45,255 nt of DNA, taken from the NCBI GenBank assembly GCA_017413145.1, contig JAFPUX010000366.1, forward strand, positions 1-45,255. The letters run 5' to 3'. A program made the position numbers and the translations under genes. Shown here one piece after another: positions 1 to 8,800 of the stretch. The notes below the pieces were generated by a model, which saw nothing but the letters and a program-made list of their open reading frames with translations, was not told the DNA's origin and did not search any database. The DNA is from Kiritimatiellia bacterium. Its GTDB lineage: Bacteria > Verrucomicrobiota > Kiritimatiellia > RFP12 > UBA3636. Every line of letters starts with the position of its first letter. The first letter of the stretch is position 1.

Positions 1-1
1 C

Positions 2-2599
2 ACCTGGAACCCCGCCGGCGAATCGCTCGTCTGGGTCCGCGTGCCCGTCTTCACGAACGGCGCCGTGGTCCACCTGGACTACGGCGCCTCGGAGGCCGAC
101 GGCACCGCGGACGCCGCGGACGTGTGGCGCCGCTACGTCGGCGTCTGGCACCTGGACGCGACCAACGCCGCGAGCGCCTACGGCTCGTATCCCAACTCCA
201 CCGCGACCGCCGGCATCGACGGCGAGAAGGCGAAGGCGTCGATCGCCGGCCAGACGGGCCGGTTCGGCCGCTCCGTCAAGATCTGCAACGCCATGCGGAA
301 GGGCCCCGGCTACCGGCTCGGCGGCGTGTTCGTGCCGGACGCCGGCGAGAACTCGCCGCTCGACCTCGGCGACACGTTCGTGGTCTCCGGCTGGTTCCGG
401 CACGAGGACCAGGACTACTACTACGACAAGCTCTTCGCCAAGCGGAAGTCCACGAACAACGAGGGTTCGCCCAACGGCGCCTTCTCGATCGAGATGGACT
501 CCGCCGGTTCGAACAGCCGGGTCACCGTCGCGGGCAACGGCGGGAACACGGGCGCCGCCACGCTGGACTCGACCCTCCGGAACGCCTGGAGCCACCTGGC
601 CTTCGTCTTCGACGGAAAGAGCTGCGCCCTCTACCAGGACGGCGCCTTCTGCCGGACGACGACGATCAGCGCCGTGTCGGACAACGACGCCCCGCTCTGC
701 TTCGGCAACCTGACGGGCGGCTACGGCGACGGCGCGGGCGACAGCGCCTGGTGCGGCTGGATCGACGAGGTGCGCCTCGCCGACGGCGTCCCGACCGACG
801 CGTGGCTCGCCGCCGAGCACGCCGCGATGGCGCCGGATACGAACGTCGTCCGCTTCGCCGCGGTCCGCGACCTCGAGATGCCCGTCCTCGACGGCGCGCC
901 CGAACTGGCTTGGTCCGGGAGCCGGTTCCGCTACGCCGCGACCGTGGCCTACGGCCTCGGCGACGTCCTTCTCGCGACGATCGACCTCTTCGACGGCTCC
1001 GCGACGACGAACGCGACGCATTCGTTCGATTCGCCGGCGCAGCTCCCGCAGTCGTTCTCGGACGACGCCTCGCTCGGCGAGAACCGGATGTACCGCGCCG
1101 TCGCGGTCCTGCGCTCGTCGGACGGCGCGGAGGAGGACCTCGCCGCCGCCGCGGGGACGGTCTACTCCGGACAGCTGATCGCGACCTGGATCCAGGACGC
1201 GGACGTCGCGGCGATGACGCCCGCGATCGTCCGGCTCTCCCGCGCGGACACCGAGGCCGCCACCTGCGCGGACCTGACCGTCGCCGTCGCCCTCTCCGGC
1301 GAGGCCGTCTCGAAGGGGCTTCTCGAGCCCGTCGTCTCCGCGACCATCCCGGCGGGGACGAACGCCGTCGACGTCGCGATCCGCCCGATCGCCCGGAGCG
1401 TCGCCCCCGGCGACTACGCCGCGATGCTGACGGTCGTGGGGACGAACGTCGCCTACCCCGCCGCCACGCGCTCCGGGTTCGGCGTCCTCAACGCCGGAGC
1501 CGACCCCTACGTCCGCTTCGTCGCCCCGGACGGCAGCGACGAGAACGACGGTGCGCTGGCCACGTCCCCGAAGCGGACCATCGCCTCGGCCCTCGCGTCG
1601 TTCTCCGAGAACGCCCGTTCGGCGCTCTGCACGGTCCACGTCGCGCCGGGTCTCTACCCGATCGAGTCGCCGATCGTCCTCTCGACCCCGGTCCGCGTCC
1701 TCGGCGACGACCCCGACCCGTCGCGCGCCGTCGTGTCGAACACCGTCGGCGCCGGCGACCAGCGCGGGAACCAGCGCGTTTTCACGATCAACCATCCGGA
1801 CGCCCTCGTCGCCAATCTCACCATGCAGGACGGATCGGTGTGGGGAGACTGGAGCGGCGGAGGGGACTTCCTCGTCGACGCCGCGGGCGGAACGGTTTCC
1901 AACTGCTGCGTGGAGACGGGTCACGTCCAGTGGGGCGGGCATGTCGGAGGAGGAGGAGCCCGGATGTCGGCCGGTCTCGTGACCCATACCGTGTTCCGCC
2001 GGAACTACACCGTCACCGGGTCGTCGCAGTGGGGCGACGGGGCGTACCGGGCGGGCGTCCTGATGCTCGCGGGCAAGGCGCGAGCCGAGAACTGCCTGAT
2101 CGTCGACAACCCGCAGTCCGCGGAAGTGACGCTGGTCCGGCTGGAGGGAAGCGCGACGATGCGCAACTGCACCATCGTCGACTCCGGACTGTCCCGGACC
2201 AACGATCTCTGCAAGGTCTTCACGCCGCTCCGGATCAATTCCGCCTCCGCGACGGTGCAGGACGTCGTGATCGCCGGCGTGACGAACACCGTGGACGGCG
2301 CGCCGTGCGTGCCCTCCGGCCACGTGTCGCGCTTCCGCAGCGGCGCCGTCGACGGCGCCGTCGAGAGCCTCGGCTTCCCGGCGGAGACGGTCGTCGGCAC
2401 GCCCGCCTCGTTCTTCCGCGACCGCGCCCGCGGCGACTGGCGCCCGCGCAGCGGCGGGCCGCTCGTCAACGCCGGCGTCAACTACGAGCCGATGGCGGGC
2501 GTCGACCTCTCGGGCGTCCAGCCGCGCAAAGTCGGCTCCCGCGTCGACATCGGCTGCTACGAGGCCTTCTCCGAAACGACGATCCTGATCCTGCGGTGA
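2..2599 (+). CDS. LamG / beta-helix surface protein, 5' end outside the window
   Basis: The frame is open from base 2, and its first residues (TWNPAGESLVWVRVPVF) match the end of the DUF2341 domain in the paralogues at 17513 and 26775, so the real start lies upstream. About 865 residues are visible. In order: end of DUF2341, LamG/concanavalin-like domain (about residues 40-280, with WRRYVGVWHL and GWIDEVRLADG), an Ig-like stretch, a Calx-beta-like stretch (about 390-490), and a right-handed beta-helix from about 500 to the end with repeated NCxI/NCTIVD turns. The protein ends in DIGCYEAF plus a short hydrophobic tail and Arg, like its three paralogues. Likely exported and carbohydrate-binding. 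A polysaccharide-lyase-type activity for the helix is possible, but no catalytic residues are evident. Confidence 0.85.
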   Translation, partial: TWNPAGESLVWVRVPVFTNGAVVHLDYGASEADGTADAADVWRRYVGVWHLDATNAASAYGSYPNSTATAGIDGEKAKASIAGQTGRFGRSVKICNAMRKGPGYRLGGVFVPDAGENSPLDLGDTFVVSGWFRHEDQDYYYDKLFAKRKSTNNEGSPNGAFSIEMDSAGSNSRVTVAGNGGNTGAATLDSTLRNAWSHLAFVFDGKSCALYQDGAFCRTTTISAVSDNDAPLCFGNLTGGYGDGAGDSAWCGWIDEVRLADGVPTDAWLAAEHAAMAPDTNVVRFAAVRDLEMPVLDGAPELAWSGSRFRYAATVAYGLGDVLLATIDLFDGSATTNATHSFDSPAQLPQSFSDDASLGENRMYRAVAVLRSSDGAEEDLAAAAGTVYSGQLIATWIQDADVAAMTPAIVRLSRADTEAATCADLTVAVALSGEAVSKGLLEPVVSATIPAGTNAVDVAIRPIARSVAPGDYAAMLTVVGTNVAYPAATRSGFGVLNAGADPYVRFVAPDGSDENDGALATSPKRTIASALASFSENARSALCTVHVAPGLYPIESPIVLSTPVRVLGDDPDPSRAVVSNTVGAGDQRGNQRVFTINHPDALVANLTMQDGSVWGDWSGGGDFLVDAAGGTVSNCCVETGHVQWGGHVGGGGARMSAGLVTHTVFRRNYTVTGSSQWGDGAYRAGVLMLAGKARAENCLIVDNPQSAEVTLVRLEGSATMRNCTIVDSGLSRTNDLCKVFTPLRINSASATVQDVVIAGVTNTVDGAPCVPSGHVSRFRSGAVDGAVESLGFPAETVVGTPASFFRDRARGDWRPRSGGPLVNAGVNYEPMAGVDLSGVQPRKVGSRVDIGCYEAFSETTILILR

Positions 2600-2623
2600 C
2601 GCGTGCCCCCGCGCGGGCGGCAT

Positions 2624-2653
2624 TTGACACGCGCGGGGGGTTTCTGGTAGTCT
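2624..2653 (+). promoter_or_regulatory. Promoter, leader family member 1
   Basis: TTGACA at 2624-2629, an 18-base spacer and TAGTCT at 2648-2653, preceded by TGG (extended -10). The same TTGAC...TGnTAG arrangement occurs ahead of the genes at 17513, 26775 and 34175. The -35 to ATG distance is 111 bases. Confidence 0.65.
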
Positions 2654-2662
2654 TTCCGGTGT

Positions 2663-2698
2663 CGGACGGATTGGGACGACGAGCCTCGTCCGTTTTTT
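2663..2698 (+). terminator. Terminator-like hairpin with T6 run, between promoter and start codon
   Basis: CGGACG at 2663-2668 can pair with CGTCCG at 2687-2692, directly followed by six T (2693-2698). An alternative inner stem is GGACGA/TCGTCC. It could be the terminator of the upstream gene (stop at 2599). However, it lies downstream of the predicted promoter at the same offset as in the three other leaders, so an attenuator or 5'-end stabiliser is equally possible. Confidence 0.6.
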
Positions 2699-2708
2699 GA
2701 AACACAAA

Positions 2709-2722
2709 CAATCACTCGATTG
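2709..2722 (+). promoter_or_regulatory. CAATC-N4-GATTG leader element, copy 1
   Basis: CAATC (2709-2713), ACTC, GATTG (2718-2722), a five-base inverted repeat just before the start codon. It matches the copies at 17483, 26745 and 34145. In this copy the AAGGAG ribosome site that follows the element in copies 3 and 4 is missing. Confidence 0.55.
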
Positions 2723-2734
2723 ATTTCAGCCGCG

Positions 2735-5539
2735 ATGAAACGCTTCCCGATCGTCCTCGCCGTCGCGCTCTTCGCGCTCGCGCCCGCCACGCGGGCGGAC
2801 GTCCCGGATGTCACCGCCTCGCTCGAGTTCGTCGGCAACCCCGCGCTGCACCGCTGGCCGTCCGACTCCTACGTGCGCGGCGCGCTCGACCTGCAGTTCC
2901 ACCGCGGGACGCTCCTCGTCGGAGGCGGCGAGGTCGAGAACAACCGCGGCCCCGTCCACGTCTACGGCACCGACCCGGTCACGCTCGGCGAGACGTTCGA
3001 GTACTCCGCCGGCACGGAGGCGCTCGCCAACTGCCGCGTCGCGTCGTGGGGCGAGCTGCTCGCCCCCTCGCAGGACCCGCGCGAGGGCGACCCGAACAAC
3101 GGCCACGTCTTCCTCCGCGGCGCGGACGGGACCTGGACGCGCCGCTCGGGCATCGGCGGCAGCGTCCCCTACAAGGTGGGCAGCTCGACCGGCTCCGTCG
3201 CCTCCAACACGCACGTCTGGGACATGGAGGAGTTCGACGGGCGCGTCTTCTCGGCCAGCTACCAGCTGCACTGGTCGACGAACCGTTGCGCCAATTTCAC
3301 GAACACCGGCTCGATCACGAACGCGTACCGGCCTTTCTACTACATGCTCTCGGACGGCGGCTACACGTGGTGGTCGCTGCGCCGCCAGATGCAGCTGCTG
3401 CGCTTCTCCGGCGACCTCTACGCGGTCCCGAACGCCCTGGTCCAGCCGAACTACGCCGTCCAGGATTCGAACAAGTGGTACAACAAGGTCGAGGTGTTCC
3501 ACTGGAACCCCTCGACGCTGAAGTTCGACGAGGGGCGGCAGGCGATGTCGACGCTCTTCCCGAACATTTCGTCGAACGACTTCCGGCTCGTCCTCTCGTC
3601 CTCGGGCGGCAAGACCTGGGACCCGCTGCCGACCGGCACGTACGATGCGCTGCTCGTGCGCCTCTGGCACACGACGCCGTTCAAAGACCGCGTCCTCTAC
3701 GTCGGCTGCTACGACACGCAGGCGGGCGAACCCGCTCTCACCTCCTACCCGCTTCCGCTCATGGGTTGCTCGGCGTACGTCAAGACGAGCGGGTGGGGCT
3801 CGAACCAGACGAAGTCGCTCGCCGCGACGCGCCTCTCGTTCGACGGCGACAAGGAGGAGTACCCGTGGGACTTCGCCGTCGTAGGCGACACGTGCTACGC
3901 GCTCACGTCGAAGCCGAACGCCTCGACCAAGGTCGTGCGCCACTCGGTCTGGAAGTCGACGAACGGCACGAGCTTCACGCGCGTCTTCTCGTTCGACTTC
4001 CACCAGAACATGATCTCGCTCGACTACCGCGACGGCTGGTTCTGGCTCGGCGTCGGCGTGAAGAAGGCGACGCGGGGCTACGCCTACGACAACAAGGCCG
4101 ACGAGTCCGGCGCGGTCTACCGCGTGCGCCTCCCGCAGGAGCCGACGTCCGTCGAGGCGGTCGACCCGCCCGCGACGGTCGCCGAGGGCGGGTCCGCGTC
4201 GATCGCGTTCCGGCTGACCGCGCAGCCCGCGTCGAACCTCACGCTGCGCGTCGCGGCGCGCGAGCGCCGCGGCGTCTCGCTCGACAAGTCGTCGCTCACG
4301 TTCACCACGTCGAACTGGCAGACGCCGCAGAACGTCGCCGTCTCGCTCGCGGACGACGACGTGGGCGACGATTCGCCGGTCGTCGTGCAGTGCGGCGCGT
4401 TCGGGGACGACGTCCGGCGCGGCGAGTTCTGCAGCCCGCAGGTGACGTCCGCCGCCGTGATCCTCTCGCCGGTCGAAAACGACCTGCCGCCCGCGGTCGC
4501 GTCCGAATCCGCCGAGGCCCGCCCGACGACGGCCGACTACCGGGTTGCGCTCGATTCGTTCGGCTCGGTGAACGGCGTGCCGGCGACGTCCGCGTCGGTC
4601 GCGGTGCGCGTCTACGCGGACGCCGCGCACGCGACGCTCGCCGGGCAGACGTCCGGAACGATCGACGCGACCGGGGCGGAGCGCACGTTCCTCGTGGCCG
4701 GCCTCGACCGAGGGACGCGCTACTGGCTCGTCGCCGAAATTTCGGCCGCGCCGGGCGTCGTGCACGCGTTCGAGGCGGAGTTCCTCACGCCCATCGCGAA
4801 CCCGGAGGAGCTCGTCGACCTCATGGACGACGAGGACAACCGCGAGCTCACGCTCTCCAACGCCACGTCCGGCGGCGCGGCGGGGCAGGGGGCCTACGAC
4901 AACAAGGAGACGACGAAGTTCGGCGGCTACAACAAGCCGCCGTGGTTCATCTACCAGTTCAAGACGCCGGTCGTCGTGCGCGGGATCGGCGTCTGTTCGT
5001 CGGGGGAGTCCGACCCCGACCGGAACCCGACCACGATCCAGCTCTACGGCGCGAACACGACGAACAAGAACGACTTCGTGCTGCTCTTCTCGCGCACGGG
5101 CGAGGCGGACTGGACCGCGGGCGAATGGCGCCGCTGGATCGTCGAGAACGAGACCGCCTACACCTGCTACAAGTTCCAGATGTCGGCCGCGAGCCAGCAC
5201 GCCTACATCCGCGAGGTCGAGCTCTACGGCCTCGGCGGCGGTGGCGAGCCTCGGAAGCCCGTCTTCCGCGCCGCGACGGACGGCGGCGCGCTCGCGCTGG
5301 CCGGCGACGCCCTTTCGCTGAACCTCGTCGCGTGCGAAGCGGACTGCTGGTACGCGCCCTTCACCAACGGAACCGTCGCCGGCCCTTTCTTCGCCGAGCG
5401 GGACGGCGTCCATCCGGAGACGGACGGCACGCTCTCCTTCTCCGTCGCCGCCGCCGAATCCGCCAAGTTCGTCGTCGTCGGCGCCTCCCGCGACCCCATC
5501 CGCGCCGGCGAGGCCGTCATCCCTTCCTCGACACCATGA
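2735..5539 (+). CDS. Secreted propeller-like protein with discoidin-like and shared C-terminal domains
   Basis: 934 residues. I chose the ATG at 2735 over an in-frame TTG at 2720 because it starts a clean signal peptide (MKRFPIVLAVALFALAPATRA), as in the paralogous leaders. Residues of about 25-470 contain repeated strand-rich segments with many W/Y/G, resembling a beta-propeller; I do not recognise the family. Then follow a Calx-beta-like stretch (about 475-590), an FN3-like stretch (about 595-690), and a discoidin (F5/8 C)-like domain (about 690-840, PPWFIYQFKTPVVVRGIGV). The last ~94 residues (from KPVFRAATDGG) are nearly the same as the end of the next gene's product. Likely surface-exposed; no catalytic site recognised. 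Confidence 0.8.
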   Translation: MKRFPIVLAVALFALAPATRADVPDVTASLEFVGNPALHRWPSDSYVRGALDLQFHRGTLLVGGGEVENNRGPVHVYGTDPVTLGETFEYSAGTEALANCRVASWGELLAPSQDPREGDPNNGHVFLRGADGTWTRRSGIGGSVPYKVGSSTGSVASNTHVWDMEEFDGRVFSASYQLHWSTNRCANFTNTGSITNAYRPFYYMLSDGGYTWWSLRRQMQLLRFSGDLYAVPNALVQPNYAVQDSNKWYNKVEVFHWNPSTLKFDEGRQAMSTLFPNISSNDFRLVLSSSGGKTWDPLPTGTYDALLVRLWHTTPFKDRVLYVGCYDTQAGEPALTSYPLPLMGCSAYVKTSGWGSNQTKSLAATRLSFDGDKEEYPWDFAVVGDTCYALTSKPNASTKVVRHSVWKSTNGTSFTRVFSFDFHQNMISLDYRDGWFWLGVGVKKATRGYAYDNKADESGAVYRVRLPQEPTSVEAVDPPATVAEGGSASIAFRLTAQPASNLTLRVAARERRGVSLDKSSLTFTTSNWQTPQNVAVSLADDDVGDDSPVVVQCGAFGDDVRRGEFCSPQVTSAAVILSPVENDLPPAVASESAEARPTTADYRVALDSFGSVNGVPATSASVAVRVYADAAHATLAGQTSGTIDATGAERTFLVAGLDRGTRYWLVAEISAAPGVVHAFEAEFLTPIANPEELVDLMDDEDNRELTLSNATSGGAAGQGAYDNKETTKFGGYNKPPWFIYQFKTPVVVRGIGVCSSGESDPDRNPTTIQLYGANTTNKNDFVLLFSRTGEADWTAGEWRRWIVENETAYTCYKFQMSAASQHAYIREVELYGLGGGGEPRKPVFRAATDGGALALAGDALSLNLVACEADCWYAPFTNGTVAGPFFAERDGVHPETDGTLSFSVAAAESAKFVVVGASRDPIRAGEAVIPSSTP

Positions 5540-5883
5540 ATCTCCGTCACGGCCGTCGCCGTTCCAAAACGCGATTGCTTCGCAACGCAATCTTGGCGGA
5601 AACGCTTCCCGCATCGCACGCCGCTTCGCGGCTATGCGGAGAAGCGTTTCCGCCCGCGTCGGTGGGGCGAGCCGCCGCGCCGCCCCTGCGGCTCGCACGG
5701 AGTGCTCGCCCCACCGGAGAGTCCCGGCGAAGACCGGTTCCGCCGGCCGCGAAGCGGCCTTGCGGGGCGGACCGGTTTTCGCCGGAAGTATCGTCGCGAA
5801 GCGATTGCGGTCTCTCGAGCGGGAGCTCCGCCCTCCGAAACCATTCAAGCCATTCTCGGTAGAAAACGACGCCGCATGAGACC
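5540..5883. other. Gene-free region holding three nested stem-loops
   Basis: 344 bases between the propeller-like gene and the peptidase gene. No convincing coding frame. Most of it is taken up by the stem-loop cluster at 5595-5783. A TAGAAA at 5860-5865 could be a -10 for the peptidase gene, but I see no good -35, so the start of that transcript is unresolved. Confidence 0.6.
5595..5783. repeat. Cluster of three REP-like nested hairpins
   Basis: Three successive long inverted repeats. (1) 5595-5614 pairs with 5634-5654 (GGCGGAAACGCTTC core, one bulged A), enclosing CCGC-TTC-GCGG. (2) 5661-5672 pairs perfectly with 5704-5715 (GGTGGGGCGAGC), with an alternative inner pairing GCGAGCCGC/GCGGCTCGC. 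(3) 5726-5744 pairs with 5766-5783 (GGCGAA...CCGGT core, one wobble and one bulge), enclosing GGCCGC-GAA-GCGGCC (5745-5759). No T-run follows any of them, so they look more like REP/BIME-type intergenic repeats than plain terminators. Confidence 0.75.
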
Positions 5884-8800
5884 ATGAGAAAGACGCTCCC
5901 CCTTCTTCTTCTGTTCCCCGTTCTGGCGAACGCCGCGGAGGTGTCCGTCGAGGACGCCGCGAACGCCGCGCGGGCGTGGGTCGACCGCGGCTACGCGATG
6001 GGCAAGCTCCCCGCCGGGCGCACGGTCGACGGCGTCGACGAGGTCCGGGACCCCGCCACGGGCGCGAAGCTGCTCGTCGCGCGCTTCACGGGCGGCGGCT
6101 ACGTCGTCCTCTCGTCCGACGACCTCGTCGATCCCGTGATCGCGTTCTCCGAAACCGGAACGGGCCTCGACCTCGACGAGGGAAACCCGTTCTGGGCGCT
6201 GCTGCGGGCCGACATCGAGGCGCGCGAGGCCGCGGCGGGCGTCGAGCGCGGCGCGGGCGTCGCCAAGCGGGGCGCCGCCGCGAAGGCGTCCGGAACGACC
6301 GCCGCCCAACGCAAATGGGCGGACCTGCTATCCCGGGAGACGGGCGGCGGACGCGCCCCCGCGCTCCGCGCCACGAAGGCCGCGGCGGGCCGCACCTCGC
6401 TCTCGGACGTCCGGGTCGATTCGTTCGTGCGGTCCCGGTGGTCGCAGTCCAACCATGCCGGAACAAGCATCGGCGAACCGTGCTACAACTACTACGTGAC
6501 GAACCGCTACGTCTGCGGCTGCGTGTCGACCGCGACCTCGCAGCTCATGCGCTACTGGGAGTACCCGACCGCGGCCGAGCCCGTCGTGTCGACCTACTAT
6601 CTCTGCTACGTCGGCAACACGCCGTTCTTACCCCGCATGTTCGGGGGAACCTACGACTGGGACAACATGCCGCTCGACCCAAGGTGGGTCGCGGACATCA
6701 CCGAGGAGGAATGCCAGGCCATCGGCAAGCTCACCTACGACGTCGGGGTAGCCGTCGGCATGCAGTGGAAGTCCACCGGAAGCAGCGCGGAGGTCCCCTC
6801 CACCGTGGCGGCCCTGAAGGCCGACTTCCACTACGCGAGCGCGCACGCCGTCGTCTACGCGAACTCCGGCTCGGGCGCCTACAGCCTGGCGTCGTTCAAG
6901 AAGGGCATGATCCCCAACCTCGACGCGCGCTGCCCGTGCATCCTGAGCATCCAGGGGTCCGGCGGCCACGCGATCCTCGCCGACGGCTACGGCTATTCGG
7001 ACGGCGACTTCTTCATCCACGTCAACATGGGCTGGGCCGGCGAAGGCGACGCCTGGTACAATCCGCCGAACATCGAGGAGTACACCTCGATCCGCGCCTT
7101 CGTCTACAACGTCTTCCCCAGGAAGACCGGCTCCATCGCGAGCGGCCGCGTGCTCGACCAGATCGGAAATCCCGTCGCGGGCGCGGACGTGGCGCTCTCC
7201 GACGGGCAGACCGCGGTCTCCGACGCGAACGGCGTCTACGCATTTATCGCCCCCGCCGGAACGTACGACATCACGGCCGCGAAGGACGGCTTCACGGCGG
7301 GGTTGTCGGTGACGCTCGCCGAAACCGCCGGGACGCCGGTCAAGACGAACCAGACCGAGCACGGCCACTACAACACCGGCGTCGGCACGAACGGAAACGT
7401 CTGCGACAACGACATCCTGCTCGCGGACATGCCGGCGACCGCGAAACCCGTCTTCTCGCCCGGGTCGTGCGCCTTCCATCCCGCCACCAACGTGGCGATC
7501 TCCTGCGCCGACGCGTCCGCGACGATCCGCTACACGGTCGACGGCTCGGCGCCGGACGAGTCGAGCCCCGTCTACGCCGGGCCGATCCGCGTGGACGACA
7601 CCGTCACGCTCAAGGCGCGCGCCTTCGCGCCCGGCTGCAACGCGAGCGCCGTCGCCGTCGCGGACTACGTCTACGACCCCGGGGACGGCCCGCCGAAGGG
7701 CGACAACTTCGACGACCCGATCGAGATCCGCGGCGCGAGCGGAACGTACGTCGTCGCGGACAACGAGGCCTACACGATCGAGGACGGCGAGCCCGTCCAT
7801 GTCGTGGTCGACGGCACGCCCAAGCCCCAGCTCCGCTCGATCTGGTACCGCTGGACGGCGCCCGCGACCGGACGGGTGCTCTTCCGCACGTACTGCCGGA
7901 ACGGCAACTCCGCCTACTGGACCAACATTGCCGCCTACCGTGGGGACACGCTCGCAACCGCCGAGAAGATCGCCTTCTCGACCACCTACGACGCCAACTT
8001 CGCGCAGCTCCTCCCCCTGGACGTCGTCCAGGGGGACACCTATCGGTTCGTCGGAATGATCAACTCGACCAATCCCGCCGCGGCCTTCGGGACCTTCACG
8101 CTACGCTGGGACGACGAGTTCCCCACCGGCGGCGATCCCACGCCCGTCCTCGGCTCGTGCACGGCGGCCGTCGACGGGACGAACGTCGCCTTTTCGGTCG
8201 CGCTCCGGAAAATCGAAGCCCCCGCCGCCGTGTCGGTCTTCTACGGCCTGGACGAAAGCCACCTGACGGAACTTTCGCTCGGCACGGCGAACGCGTCCGG
8301 GACGCTGACCGCGACCGCGACCGGCCTCGCCAACGGGACCTACGTCTGGTATGCGCGCGCCGTCTCGGAAGTCGACGGCGTCCCGTACGCCGCGGAAAGC
8401 GCGCGCAAGACCTTCACGGTCAACTGGGTTCCGCCGCCCGAAGGCATGCTCGTCGCGGACGGCTTCTCGGCGGACGACTACACGGCCGGCACGAAACTCC
8501 AGAATTCGACCGGCGGCGACACGACGGGCTTCACGAGCGCGCGCCCGTGGTCGGCCAAGACGGTCACGGGTGTCCTCTTCGTGAACGACGACGGCCTCTC
8601 TCTCCCCGCCGGCTGGGACGCCGCGCGCTACCCGTCGGGCGGATACTCCATCGGGCTCAAGAATTCCGGCACGACGACCACGTCCGACATTCGCGGCGCG
8701 TGCCGCCAGCTCGCGGACGGCGCCTTCCCGACGAGCGGCACGATCTACTACCGCATCCTCCTGCGCCACGGGACGGGCGCCGGGCATTGCCCGACGAACT

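Noticed and set aside
2720..2734. TTG at 2720 as start of the propeller-like gene
   Set aside because: It overlaps the CAATC-N4-GATTG element, and the ATG at 2735 begins the signal peptide.
2726..5848. Minus-strand open frame of about 1040 codons opposite the propeller-like gene, and similar long antisense frames elsewhere (e.g. 41286-45173, 8101-9510)
   Set aside because: Their proteins are Arg/Ala/Gly/Val-rich without domains or signal peptides, as expected for the shadow of GC-rich genes. The sense strand encodes clear signal peptides and domains.
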